Assembly: GCA_964499425.1 (NCBI GenBank)
Contig: CAZCLD010000022.1
Span: 1-19,771 of the forward strand
Length of the DNA stretch: 19,771 nucleotides
Direction of reading: 5' to 3'
From: JAQBYK01 sp964499425
Lineage (GTDB): Bacteria; Patescibacteriota; Gracilibacteria; UBA1369; LOWO2-01-FULL-3
Shown: positions 1-9,700 of the stretch, piece by piece
How positions within the stretch are numbered: position 1 is the first letter of the stretch
Layout of the letters: the number at the start of each line of letters is the position of its first letter
Program-made: the position numbers and the translations under genes
The notes under the pieces: generated by a model
Told to the model about the DNA's origin: nothing
Databases searched by the model: none
Seen by the model: only the letters and a program-made list of their open reading frames with translations

Positions 1-980
1 TTGCTGGAATTTTCAATAAACCTACGAATGTTGATTTGTCTTCGGGAATGATGGTCTTTTGTATTAGAGATCTTGAGGACGCTCTTCGTCCTACAGCTAT
101 GTACATCATTCTGAATTATATTTGGAGTAGAGTTCGTAGTGAGTTGAAGAAGAGAATTCTGCTTATTGATGAGGCTTGGTCCATAATGCAGCATGACGAT
201 AGTGCAAAATTTTTGTTCGGCCTTGTGAAGCGTGCCAGAAAGTACTATTTGGGAGTTACTACTATCACCCAGGACGTTGAAGATTTTGTTAAGAGTAATT
301 TTGGGAAACCTATTATTACGAATTCCTCAATGCAGCTTTTGCTTAAGCAGGCGCCATCAGCGATTGATATGCTGGGGAAGATATTTAATCTCACGGAAGG
401 GGAGAAATATGTCTTGCTTAACAGTGGAGTGGGGCAAGGGCTTTTCTTTGCCGGCTTAAAACATGTGGCGATTCAAATTATAGCTTCATATACAGAGGAT
501 AAGATCGTGACAACAAATCCACAGGCAGTTTTAAAAGCTCAAGCTGAGGCGGAAGGGGAAATAGGGGAGCCTGGTGAAGAAGGAGCAGCTCAGGGAGGTG
601 AGGCGGCTGCAATCCCCACGGAGGGTGCTGCAACAGAGCAAGGTCCGGCCACAGTTGAAGAGGAGCCTATGGCTTCTACAACTGATGCGGGTGTTGTGCA
701 AGAAGAGCCTCTAGCTGGGGGAGAATCTGCGGAAGCGGCTCCTGAGGCAACAACTCCTGAAGCAACAGCTCCTGAGGCAACAACTCCTGAGGCAACAGCA
801 CCTGAAGCAACGGCACCTGAAGTTGCTGCTGATGCGACAGCTCAACCGGAACCGGCTGCTGATGCGACAACAGAACCAGAAGCAACTACAGAACCAGAAG
901 TATCAGCTGAACCTGGAGCAACAGCAGAGTCCCAGGATCCTACACAATTACCACCTCCTGAATTGCCTCCAGTAAATTAA
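1..980 (+). CDS. VirB4/TraC-family conjugation/type IV secretion ATPase, C-terminal part (5' truncated by window)
   Basis: The reading frame is open from base 3 and the true start lies upstream of the window. The visible 325 residues begin inside the ATPase core. RILLIDEAWSIM at 155-190 nt is a Walker B strand with the DEAW signature of VirB4/TraC ATPases, and the following segment with VTTITQDVEDF and a conserved IITNSS stretch matches the RecA-like core of that family. VirB4 proteins power type IV secretion, conjugation or related pilus machines at the inner face of the membrane. From about base 490 the protein changes to a low-complexity tail rich in Pro, Ala, Glu and Thr, ending in a Pro-rich stretch. 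That tail is unusual for the family and is encoded by tandem repeats. A TTG at 36 could be mistaken for a start, but homology continues upstream of it. The stop overlaps the convergent protease gene by 4 bp. Family call is secure; the exact machine is unknown because the partner genes are outside the window. Confidence 0.85.
   Translation, partial: AGIFNKPTNVDLSSGMMVFCIRDLEDALRPTAMYIILNYIWSRVRSELKKRILLIDEAWSIMQHDDSAKFLFGLVKRARKYYLGVTTITQDVEDFVKSNFGKPIITNSSMQLLLKQAPSAIDMLGKIFNLTEGEKYVLLNSGVGQGLFFAGLKHVAIQIIASYTEDKIVTTNPQAVLKAQAEAEGEIGEPGEEGAAQGGEAAAIPTEGAATEQGPATVEEEPMASTTDAGVVQEEPLAGGESAEAAPEATTPEATAPEATTPEATAPEATAPEVAADATAQPEPAADATTEPEATTEPEVSAEPGATAESQDPTQLPPPELPPVN
741..900 (+). repeat. 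Coding tandem repeats in the VirB4 tail (15-bp units, then 30-bp and 18-bp repeats)
   Basis: Five near-identical 15-bp units (CCTGARGCAACARCT-like) run from 741 to 815, with a sixth degenerate copy at 816-830. Each encodes Pro-Glu-Ala-Thr-Thr/Ala. A 15-bp word (gctgctgatgcgaca) then occurs at 825-839 and 855-869, a 30-bp period, and acagaaccagaag occurs at 870-882 and 888-900, an 18-bp period. All periods are multiples of three, so the frame is kept. The repeats could expand or contract by slippage without breaking the gene. Confidence 0.85.
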
Positions 981-2683
981 AACTCTTCTAGTGCGGCATC
1001 AAGTTGCTCGTCTTTATTCTTGCTATTATTAACTATCTTGTCCGGAGTTATGCCTGTACCGCTTATGTTCTTGCCGTTTGGTGTAAGCCATCTTGAGATT
1101 GTGTATTTGAAAAAGGAGTTATCGTCGTATTGGTTTAGATTTTGCACGCTACCTTTGCCGAATGACTGTGCCCCGATGATTTTGGCGATTCCATGGTCTT
1201 GTAAAGCCCCAGCCAAGATTTCTGATGCTGATGCTGAGCCTTCGTTAATTAATACTACTATTTCGTAGTCTTGTAGTAAGCCGACTCCGTTTGTTTTGTA
1301 TTCCTCTACTAGCCCATCTGCGTATTCTAGTTTTACGGCTGTTAAAACTTCCTGCGAGAATAATCCTAGGATGTTTACGGCTATGTCTAAAAACCCGCCA
1401 GGATTATTTCTTAGGTCTATTATTAATCCATCAGGGTTGTTTTCAAGTAGATCGTTACTTGTTTTTAGAAATTCTTCATAAGTGTCTTCTCCAAAATTTA
1501 ATAACTCTATGTATCCTATGTTTTTGTTTCCTGAGCTAATCATTTCACCGTTTATAGTTGAAAGGAGGATGAAATTTCTTGTGACTGTAAAAGTGAGTTC
1601 ATTATTTTTTCTTAAAACTTTGATATCTACATTGGTTTCGGATGGTCCTTTTATCTTGTTTGCTACTTCAGTTAGGGTGTATCCAATCACGTTTTCTCCA
1701 TCTACCTCTATAATGATGTCGTTGGCTTTAAGTCCGGCTTTTTCTGCTGGAGAGTCGTTGAAGGGGGTAACAATTGTTATGTTTTTGTCGATAATTTCAA
1801 TGATTATGCCAATTCCTTCGTAATCTCCGGATAGGCTATCAAGTAAGTCTTGTGCATCAATTGGTTCTTCAAAAACTGTGTATTTGTCACTGACATTCTC
1901 AAGCATTCCTTTTATGGCACTGTATATTAATTCTTCATCGTCTAATTCATCTTTGTAGAGGTATTCGTTTTTAAGTGAAGACCAAACATCGAGAAAAGCT
2001 GGAAAATTCTCTGCTTCTGGCAAGTTATTGGCTGTGTTGGTGTAAGAGCTAATTGTGACTGAGATTGAAGTTGCGGGTACTTGATTGGAAATTTTGTATA
2101 AGTAATAGGCTGCTTCCCCGCGTGATATTCTTTTAGACATCTTAAATAAGTTGCTGTCGCTTTCGAAAATATCTAGCTCTGCGGCCCTAGCTGCAATGGT
2201 GGCTGTTAGGGACTCTTTATTCAGATCTGTGAACGGGAAATCATCTTTATCAAAAATGTACTTATTCCCAATGCCCAGAGCTTTGAACATATTAGAAAGA
2301 GCCCTATGTTTTGAAACTGATTTGTTTGGTTTGAGTTCAGGATTTAGTCCAAATGGTATTAGTATTTTTAGATCTATTGCAGTTTGAATATATGCTGCGT
2401 AATCAGCGTCGTTGGTTGTGTCTATATAAGGGAGGTCTATTTCACTAGTAATTTCTGTATCCGCGTAATCTAGAATTAGCTTGTATAGTTCGTTAAGTTC
2501 CAGTTTGTCGTCTGGGCGGAAGTTTTCTTCCTCGGTGTCTAAAAGTCCTTGGTCGTAAAGAGATTTTATTGGACTGTAGTAATCATGATCAGTACTGACG
2601 TCGGCGTAGAAGCTAAAGGCACTCTGAGTTTGGAGCGTGAAAAATAATAGGAGGAATGAAAGTCTAAGTAGCAATTTGTTCAT
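977..2683 (-). CDS. Secreted S41-family carboxyl-terminal processing protease with SLH domains and PDZ
   Basis: This is a 568-aa serine protease of the CtpA/Prc family, which cuts proteins near their C-termini outside the cytoplasm. Residues 1-24 form a signal peptide (basic start, then a Leu/Phe-rich core). Residues 25-200 contain about three SLH-like segments (for example FYADVS and FPFTDL starts with RISRGEAAYYLYK), which in other bacteria tie proteins to the S-layer or wall polymer. A PDZ domain spans about 285-370. The catalytic domain shows the SASASE motif with the predicted nucleophile Ser485, and FGKG with Lys510; the 25-residue spacing matches E. coli Prc. It starts 15 bp after the 1218-aa ATPase gene on the same strand, so co-transcription is likely. 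It ends TAA, sharing TTAA with the convergent VirB4 stop. The SLH plus protease combination suggests surface-layer processing or anchoring; the substrate is unknown. Confidence 0.9.
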   Translation of the reverse strand: MNKLLLRLSFLLLFFTLQTQSAFSFYADVSTDHDYYSPIKSLYDQGLLDTEEENFRPDDKLELNELYKLILDYADTEITSEIDLPYIDTTNDADYAAYIQTAIDLKILIPFGLNPELKPNKSVSKHRALSNMFKALGIGNKYIFDKDDFPFTDLNKESLTATIAARAAELDIFESDSNLFKMSKRISRGEAAYYLYKISNQVPATSISVTISSYTNTANNLPEAENFPAFLDVWSSLKNEYLYKDELDDEELIYSAIKGMLENVSDKYTVFEEPIDAQDLLDSLSGDYEGIGIIIEIIDKNITIVTPFNDSPAEKAGLKANDIIIEVDGENVIGYTLTEVANKIKGPSETNVDIKVLRKNNELTFTVTRNFILLSTINGEMISSGNKNIGYIELLNFGEDTYEEFLKTSNDLLENNPDGLIIDLRNNPGGFLDIAVNILGLFSQEVLTAVKLEYADGLVEEYKTNGVGLLQDYEIVVLINEGSASASEILAGALQDHGIAKIIGAQSFGKGSVQNLNQYDDNSFFKYTISRWLTPNGKNISGTGITPDKIVNNSKNKDEQLDAALEEF

Positions 2684-2698
2684 AACAGGCCTATCTTA

Positions 2699-5600
2699 CT
2701 AGACTGCGCCTGCATTTTCGAGGGCTTTTTCTGCGACTAGTTTGGCGTCTCTTTGGCGACGAAGTGCATTCATTAACATAACTAATCCCTCCATCTTCAT
2801 GTCAACTTCTCCAAAGCCTAGATCTGTTACTGTGGTGCCATGGTGTATAGCGTGGCCGATTTGTTGTAGATCTAGGAATGGTTGGTCGAGATCTATTTCA
2901 GGAGTAGGGATATCAAATTCTGCTGCCGCGTGCAGGATGTGTCCCATATAGGACATTATGTAATAAACTGTTTCTGGATTTTTTGCTTGCTCTGCCCAGT
3001 TGTCATTAATATGTTTATAGTCTTGCAGTGCTCTTCTTATTTGAGGTTCTAGCTCAGCTCTTGTTGTAGGATACTCTTCTGTTCGTGTGTGCGGTGTTTG
3101 GTGACGATAAGACTCTGCAAAAATCCCGATTGCCCTGATTCTTTCTGCCCGTAAAAGCAGTTGATAATCGGCTTTTTCGCTGACTTTATCGAGAGAAATG
3201 TTTCCTTCTGTGCTCAAGGTTCTAATAGCTCTTTTAAATCCTTCTCTCTTGGTGGTTGCTTCAATTTCAGGGCTGGTTAGAACTTGCATGACTTGTGCCT
3301 TTGCTTTGAGTAGAGCTGCTCTGGCCGCGGCACTGTGAACCTCCATTTGGTCGGCTTGCCGCCAGGTTTCCGAGAAGAATTTTATTGCCGCGTCGTAATC
3401 TCCCAGATAGCAAGCCATTTCACCTTGTTGGTCCAAAATATTAACTTCGGAGAATGGGTTGAAAATTAGCGGAAATTTTCTGGTGACTTCTCCAATTTTA
3501 TCCAAAGCTGCTTTAGCTTTTGTGATTTCTTTTTCCTGCTCTGCAGTTACGGCTAATGGCTGCATAGCAGCATCTTCGTCGAAAGTAATTTCTCCATCTC
3601 TCCTTATTATAGCTTGTCTGGTTTTTTCAAAGGGACATCTAGAGCGAATAATTCTTAAAAGATCAATGAATTCTGGATGAGGGGTATGGTGATTTCTCTG
3701 GTGTTCTCTGTTGAGTCTAGCAAGTGTTTCGCGATTCTCACTGCTAAAGAGCTCAATTGCGTCGTCAAATCGGAGTTCTTTAAAAGCTAATTTGGCTTGT
3801 AGAAGAATGTTAATCGCTTCTGAGTCCACGCAGTCACCTCCTTCTAAATCTTCTTCATAGATTTTGCGCATCTGTGCTGTGTCTGAAAGCATGTAGGCTT
3901 TTTCGAATCTAATGACGTGGGCTCTTGCCATGTCGACGTCTTCGGAGTGTCTTTCATGAATTGCTTCAAGATCTGCAACACACGAGTCTACCTCTGCAAA
4001 TTTACCTAAGAATCTGGCGTTTTCTGCCCTGGCAAAAAGGGTTTCTATGGCGAGTCTTTTTCTAGCCTCACTTACTTCTTTTCCAGCAGTGAGTCTAGAA
4101 ATTGTGTCTTTTAGTTGAGATGTTTCTAATACTGTTGACGCAACTCTAAAGGCAGCGCCTGTGGCGTTATGCTCCCTTGCGTCTTGTAATCTCTCGTTGG
4201 TTGCGCCGGTATATTCATCCCAGAAGGTGGCCTCCGTGGTTACTGGATCATCACTGTCAGCTATTGTGCTGTAGAGAGAATGCATGGCGTCTGGATGGAT
4301 GGCTTGAGGCTCAGCTCGAAATTCGGCTAGTAGGTATTTGGCCAATTGGACTTTTTCAGCCTTGTCTGTTATTGAGCCGATTACTATATCTCTTGTGCTT
4401 TCGTGTTGTAGCTCAAAGTTGCCATCGGGAGTTTCGTGTATATAGCCTCCCTTGATTAGTTGTTCGCTGGTTGTCCTGAATGCTTCTGAACTGTCTCTGC
4501 CTGCTTCAAATAAATCGATTAAATCAATTACTTGTACTTTGGTGGCTTTGCCACCCATTAATGCTATTGATTGAAGAATGCGTCTAGAAGTCTCATCCAA
4601 GGCGCTTATTCTCTCGTGGAAATAGTTGGCGATATCTGCGCTTGACGCTGGGTCGATGGATTCTAGGCGATCCAATAATGTTCGGTCTATATCGATGTTT
4701 TCGTCTGTAATTTTTAGCCATTTGAAGTCGCTTGTTTCCGGATCGACTTCTAATATTGTGTCCATCAGACTTTTCATAGCCCATGGTGAGTTTCCGGCAA
4801 TTTCTCCTAGCTTGCGATACCATGGTCCAAGATTCCTTGTGCTGCCAGTGGCATAGTTTATCCGGACTACTTCGGGAAGTGAGTAGAATGCGAAGCTGTG
4901 GGCTAGCCATGCGTCGCTGAAATCGAGTCCTTCTAATTTTACTGTTTGCGCTGCTTCTTCACTGCTGAGATTGTCTTTAACGACGTTTTCTGCGAGGTTT
5001 TGCAGTGAAGTGGACTTGAACATTTCTTCGGGGCGATTGGATAGCACTGCTTTTCCCTCGGTATCGACTAGATACCTTCTAACAAGATGAACTAGGAAGG
5101 GCTCAGAAACTCTGTCTGCATGGTGGATATCTTCTAAAACAAAGAGGGTATTTCTAGCCTTTTGGAAGTTGACTATCATCAGAGCGTTGTAGCATAAGTC
5201 GGCAACACAGTCAGGATGTTTAGCGGCAAATTGTGTTTTCTCAGCATTTGACCACTTAGAAAATTCGCTTAATGTGACTTGGAGTTTGTCAATTTCTGCA
5301 TCAGCTCTTTCGGCTAATTCTCCATCGATAGGAATTCTTTCTGAAGTTGAAGCATCGGCAACATCAGCCAGGTCCAGAAGGGGATCCTCGTTTAGAGCTT
5401 CAATTAGCTGATCGGCTACTGTTACCAAGCTGGAACCGACTACATTTTTATCTGTTGAGTCGATTGAGCAAAGGATGAATGAGGGGTGTTTGTCTAATAT
5501 CTCTTTTAGTAAGCGGGATTTCCCCATTCCTGCAGCACCTTCGAGGTTGATGAGTCTTGTTGGTCTGTCGGTGTCTTCTGCTGTTAGGAGGGCCCATAGT

Positions 5601-6355
5601 TCTTCGAATTCTTGGGTATAGCCTATAAGTCTATCTGGGCCTCCAGTTTCTAGTGCTACTTTGGATTTTACTGATTTGAGCAAGAGGAATCCCTCGCTGT
5701 CTAGTGTTTCAGTCTCAATTGAGACGTTGCTTCCAACTCTACTGTTGGGGTCGTCTATTAAGTCTGCTAAAACACTTGAAATGGAAATTGTATGGCCTTC
5801 GCTTAAAGGGGTTTTCCAGTCTGTAGATGGATATTGACCAATGCTAAATTCCTTTTCGTCGTGGTGGGTGATTGGGCCAGTACCTAAGGTCATACGTGTC
5901 TGTGGGGCTCTTTGTGATAACGAAGTGGCTATATCTAGTAGCTTTTTAACACCGCTTCTTTCAGAAAGTGCAAGGATTACTAGATTTCCTTGACTATCTT
6001 GTGTGATATCAAAATCGCGAACATCTGCAATTACTGAGATTTCAGCTCTAAGGTCACTGCTTATTTCGTCTATAGAATCATTATCGACTATGAGGTATGA
6101 AGCTACCCTTTCTGAGGGTCTGCTGTCTTTTTCAGATGGGGCTTCGAATCCGAGTCTTGCAAGGATTTCGGATCTATTCGTATTAGAAAAAAGCTCTAAT
6201 GTTTGGGCTGCTTCTACTGTAGTGGCAACTTCTCCTTGCAGTGCTCTCTCAAGGGCTTTCTCGCCTTCTTGATGTGCATCTGGGTTTGTTGCTTCCTCGA
6301 CTAAATCAACAATATCTTTAACCCCCGGTGTTGGCACTTCTGGTTTCTTTGCCAT
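2699..6355 (-). CDS. Large cyclase-homology / STAND ATPase / TPR-like protein (paralogue of the gene at 6795-10862)
   Basis: A 1218-aa predicted cytoplasmic protein with no signal peptide. Residues about 80-235 follow the layout of a class III nucleotidyl cyclase domain: a strand ending in Asp91, a GNLVILAL strand where active cyclases have GD, then MTLGTGPI and HTISISS where cyclases have GI.TG.V and ILVS. The GD aspartate is Asn124 here, and the usual N..AAR catalytic motif is not seen, so catalysis is doubtful. An AAA_16/STAND-type ATPase follows: Walker A GAAGMGKS (273-280), Walker B LFVLEDIHH (404-412) and a NRPEE segment (440-444). Residues about 595-660 resemble the winged-helix part of STAND proteins, ending in a FELQHEST stretch. 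The remainder is helical and TPR-like (for example GDYDAAIKFFSETW). The order matches soluble adenylyl cyclase-like proteins. Role unknown; sensing or scaffolding is an inference. It ends TAG, 15 bp before the protease gene. No convincing promoter was found upstream. Confidence 0.8.
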   Translation of the reverse strand: MAKKPEVPTPGVKDIVDLVEEATNPDAHQEGEKALERALQGEVATTVEAAQTLELFSNTNRSEILARLGFEAPSEKDSRPSERVASYLIVDNDSIDEISSDLRAEISVIADVRDFDITQDSQGNLVILALSERSGVKKLLDIATSLSQRAPQTRMTLGTGPITHHDEKEFSIGQYPSTDWKTPLSEGHTISISSVLADLIDDPNSRVGSNVSIETETLDSEGFLLLKSVKSKVALETGGPDRLIGYTQEFEELWALLTAEDTDRPTRLINLEGAAGMGKSRLLKEILDKHPSFILCSIDSTDKNVVGSSLVTVADQLIEALNEDPLLDLADVADASTSERIPIDGELAERADAEIDKLQVTLSEFSKWSNAEKTQFAAKHPDCVADLCYNALMIVNFQKARNTLFVLEDIHHADRVSEPFLVHLVRRYLVDTEGKAVLSNRPEEMFKSTSLQNLAENVVKDNLSSEEAAQTVKLEGLDFSDAWLAHSFAFYSLPEVVRINYATGSTRNLGPWYRKLGEIAGNSPWAMKSLMDTILEVDPETSDFKWLKITDENIDIDRTLLDRLESIDPASSADIANYFHERISALDETSRRILQSIALMGGKATKVQVIDLIDLFEAGRDSSEAFRTTSEQLIKGGYIHETPDGNFELQHESTRDIVIGSITDKAEKVQLAKYLLAEFRAEPQAIHPDAMHSLYSTIADSDDPVTTEATFWDEYTGATNERLQDAREHNATGAAFRVASTVLETSQLKDTISRLTAGKEVSEARKRLAIETLFARAENARFLGKFAEVDSCVADLEAIHERHSEDVDMARAHVIRFEKAYMLSDTAQMRKIYEEDLEGGDCVDSEAINILLQAKLAFKELRFDDAIELFSSENRETLARLNREHQRNHHTPHPEFIDLLRIIRSRCPFEKTRQAIIRRDGEITFDEDAAMQPLAVTAEQEKEITKAKAALDKIGEVTRKFPLIFNPFSEVNILDQQGEMACYLGDYDAAIKFFSETWRQADQMEVHSAAARAALLKAKAQVMQVLTSPEIEATTKREGFKRAIRTLSTEGNISLDKVSEKADYQLLLRAERIRAIGIFAESYRHQTPHTRTEEYPTTRAELEPQIRRALQDYKHINDNWAEQAKNPETVYYIMSYMGHILHAAAEFDIPTPEIDLDQPFLDLQQIGHAIHHGTTVTDLGFGEVDMKMEGLVMLMNALRRQRDAKLVAEKALENAGAV

Positions 6356-6436
6356 CGTTTTATTGTTAGGAGATTATGGTAACACCATTCTTCAATTAGG
6401 TTAAAGATTATTTTGCACTCAAAATGAGATAGCGTC

Positions 6437-6465
6437 TTGACCCAATAGGCAAATGATGTTATAAT
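6437..6465 (+). promoter_or_regulatory. Sigma-70-type promoter for the small membrane protein gene
   Basis: TTGACC (6437-6442) and TATAAT (6460-6465) are separated by 17 bp, close to the bacterial consensus. Transcription would begin near 6472, giving a leader of about 20 nt before the ATG at 6492. A perfect 10-bp palindrome, gttaattaac (6472-6481), sits on the predicted start and could be an operator. The leader has no Shine-Dalgarno match. Confidence 0.75.
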
Positions 6466-6491
6466 TTATTTGTTAATTAACAAAAACTAAC

Positions 6492-6791
6492 ATGAAAAAG
6501 AAATCTCTAGCACCAGTTCACCCATTAGTAACCTTTTGGTTGGGTTTGCTTACAGGTGCTGTGATTGTAGGTTTGATTTTTTCCTACAAGGCTTTAAACC
6601 CTGCGGATTACGAATCATTCTTGCTTCGGTATCCTAGTTACGGAAGTTTTTACAAGACTACAGATCTTTATGATTCTGGTACTCGTTCAATAGGGACGCC
6701 TCCAGGAGGGTATGTGAATCCTTATTCGATAGGGACACCTCCAGGTGGAATAACTGATCCTTATAGTATTGGTACTCCAAGTGGTGGGTAA
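6492..6791 (+). CDS. Small single-pass membrane protein with C-terminal SIGTPPGG repeats
   Basis: A 99-aa protein that I do not recognise as any named family. It has a short basic N-terminus (MKKKS), a hydrophobic helix at about residues 17-34 (FWLGLLTGAVIVGLIF region), and then a polar segment rich in Tyr, Ser, Asp and Gly. The end carries three repeats: SIGTPPGG, SIGTPPGG and SIGTPSGG, separated by short YVNPY- and ITDPY-type linkers. By the positive-inside rule the repeats would face outside the membrane. The three repeat copies use different codons for the same residues, which argues for selection on the protein. The gene has a strong promoter of its own and lies between the two giant paralogues on the opposite strand; its stop is 3 bp from the stop of the 1355-aa gene. 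It could be a surface peptide or a partner of the flanking ATPases, but nothing shows that directly. Confidence 0.75.
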   Translation: MKKKSLAPVHPLVTFWLGLLTGAVIVGLIFSYKALNPADYESFLLRYPSYGSFYKTTDLYDSGTRSIGTPPGGYVNPYSIGTPPGGITDPYSIGTPSGG

Positions 6792-6794
6792 AAA

Positions 6795-9700
6795 CTAGGC
6801 TTCTGCGGATTGACTTAAGGATGCATTGATTAAGCTGCGAGCTTTTCTCAGGCTTTCTCCAACGTTGTCATGCATTGTTTTGGAGTCGAAATATTGTAGT
6901 CCTCTGTGGACAGCGTCAGCTGATAGATAAGGATCACTTGATCTTTCTGGTTTATCTATGCTTTCTAGGCCTAATTGGTCCGCAATATTTACAATAGTAT
7001 TGGTGTAAGAGCTGAGATAGTAGGGGACTTCACCACTTGCATCTGCGGCGGCAGTGTCCCAAGGTGGGGACTTAAGTACCTCAAGATCTTTGAGTGCCAC
7101 TGCGATATGTGGTGCTGCCTCTTTGCGAACTTTATCTAGATGTGCTTCGTCTAAGGGGGTTGCTGATTTGGCTATTTTGACTTCGTTTTCATATGACAAT
7201 AGTAGGAGGCCGACTGCTCTCACTCTTTGAATTCTTAGTACGAAATGATATGGATCGTTTTCATCCATATTTTCTAATGCGGAGAATCCTTCTTCTGTGT
7301 AAGTATTTATTGCTTTAAGGATATTATTTCTGAGCATTATCCCGTTTGGAAATGGGACGACGTGTCCTCTTTGTTCTGCGGTTGTTCCGTTGACATGACA
7401 TAGTGCTTGCATTATCTCCATGTCTCCGCGAAGTTTTGCAGCTCTGGCTGCTTGACTATAGATTTCCATTTGCATTGCGATTCTCCAGATTTCCTTAAAG
7501 TCATCGCATGCTGCATCGAAGTGTCCTAAGTGTGATTTGGTTTGAGCAACCTGATCTAAGAGGAATAATTCTTCTATTGGTCTGAATGAGGAGGGATCTC
7601 TTCTTCTTCTTTCTTCCAATGGTGCGAGGCTTTCTAGTAGTTCGACTAATTCTCTACTTTGTACTGAGCTAAGTAGGCTAGGATCGGTAATCACGTCTTC
7701 ATCGACGCCGCTTTGTGCGAGAGTTTGTATGGTCTGTTCAAGTCTTATGCGATAAATTAATCTCTTGATTTCTAGGGAATCCTGGTTTGTAGGGTCGGTT
7801 TCAAGTGTCTGTAGTATTTCTGGATTGCCTCTGCAAAGATCTCTACATCCAGTGAAATCCTTGCTCCCAGCTGCGGCAACTTTATAGGTGTATTTTAGAT
7901 CTGTAAGGAAGTTCTTTCTTGGATTTCTTTCTGCGAGATTAGTTTTATCCCTAAGTTTTTGATGGAACTCTCCTAATTTGGCTAGATCAGTTGTTATGTA
8001 TGCTGCTTCGAATCCTAGCAAATAAATCATTCTGAAATTTGCTGTTCCTGGTCTGTGTGTCTCGATTTTTTCTAAGATTGCAATTGCGTGGTAGGCTTTT
8101 TGGGTTCTTCCGAGGTAGACACCGTTGTAGATGGTACCAATCAGTGCTTTTACTACGAAGTCTCTGATTTGCTCTGCGGTTTCTGCGCCCTTCATCATTT
8201 TTCCAATTGCTTTTATAACTGTGCTTTTTGTTTCTGAATCTAAGTCGTCGAGAATTGTCATTGCGAGACCAAAGCCTTTTCCATATGTGCCGTGAGTTGT
8301 AGCGTCTTCTAGTGCTTCTGTAGCTGTTGTTCCGTAGATTGTCCAAAACCTTTGTTCGTCTTCTCCTTGTACTGGAGCTGCATGTTGTAATAGTGCTAGC
8401 CTGTTGTCTTTGCCGAGGGTGTCTTCGCCTCTAAATTCTTCATGTAGCTTTAGTGCCAGAGTTCTTCTACTGTCTGTGTCCATTCCTTGTAGTACGGCAT
8501 CTCTGATTGTTTCGTGCCAGAATCTGTATGTGTTTCTTGCTTTACTAACTAAGAATCCTTTGTTTGTTAGTTCTTCTAGCTCGTTTGTTGCCATGCCCTC
8601 GAGATTTCTTCTGGCGAAGGCTATTAGCTTATCCATTGGAATTTTGTCTCCTATGAGAGCAACGCACTCCAATACAGCTCTGGCCCCTGGGGTTAGATCT
8701 GTTGCTACTCTTTCTGCATGGTAAATTGTAAGGTCTCCGCTTATGTCATCAATTTTTGTTAGTGCTTCTGGCTTTAGGTCGATTTGTGCTTTTCCTACAA
8801 TTAAATATAGATCTGGTCTTTCAATTATTGTGTTTATAAAAGTGGTCAATTCAAATGGTGTTTGGGCTTTTTCTCCTAATAATCTAGGCCAGTCTCCTAG
8901 GGCTTTTGGATCTCCAGTGTCAGGGTCATATCGTAATTCCTCTGGGAGAGAGTGGAAGACGTATTTTGTGGCAGTATCTGTGTCACTTAAATCCAATTTT
9001 GGTCTGCCATCTTCATCAACCAAAGATACTGTTTTTACATACTGCCCTAGGCCATTTCGAGACGTAAAACTACTTTGTACCCTTGTTTCTAGTGCAGCCT
9101 GAGTTCTGGAATGATATCGTTCTTCGGGACGCATTGCTAAAATTGCATGTCCGGAAGTGCTATCTAAAAATTCATGTACAAGTTGCATGAGGTGTTCGTC
9201 GGAATGTCTGTCGGTGTGATGTACGTCGTCTAGTACAAGAGTGAATCCTCCCTCTTTGGCTTCATAGGCTCTAAGTGCATTCAGGCAGAGATTTTTAATC
9301 TCATCTGGTTTTTTCTGGGCAACACCCAATTTCACTATTTCTCCTTTATTGTGAAAATCAAGTAGTGGTGCAATTTCTGCTTTTCTGCGTTCGTTTGGTG
9401 GAAGTTTATCTTTGAGTGCTTGTGCTATCTGATTTGCAACGGTTACGAGTCCATCGCCTTGCACGTGTTCCCCGGCGGGATCAAGTGAAAGGACTATTGT
9501 TGATGGGCTGCTTTGTACCAACTCGTGCAAAAGTCTAGATTTACCTGTTCCTGCATTTCCCTTCAGGATACTTAGCTTTGTTTCAGTTGATGAAGACGTG
9601 GCTTCTCTTAATTCTTCGAGTTCTTCGTCGTATCCAATAAGTTGGTCAGGTCCGCCTCCCACTCTTAATTGGACTTCGGGAGATATTCTGATTTGTAAGA

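Noticed and set aside
36..38. TTG at 36 as the true start of the first gene
   Set aside because: The frame is open to the window edge and VirB4-like sequence is already under way, so the gene is cut by the window.
741..830. Regular short repeats that might suggest a CRISPR array
   Set aside because: Units are 15 bp, directly adjacent without spacers, and in frame within a coding region.
7987..8346. 119-codon minus-strand frame inside the 1355-aa gene, and other overlapping frames of about 60-120 codons
   Set aside because: They overlap well-supported genes, have biased composition and lack initiation signals or recognisable domains.
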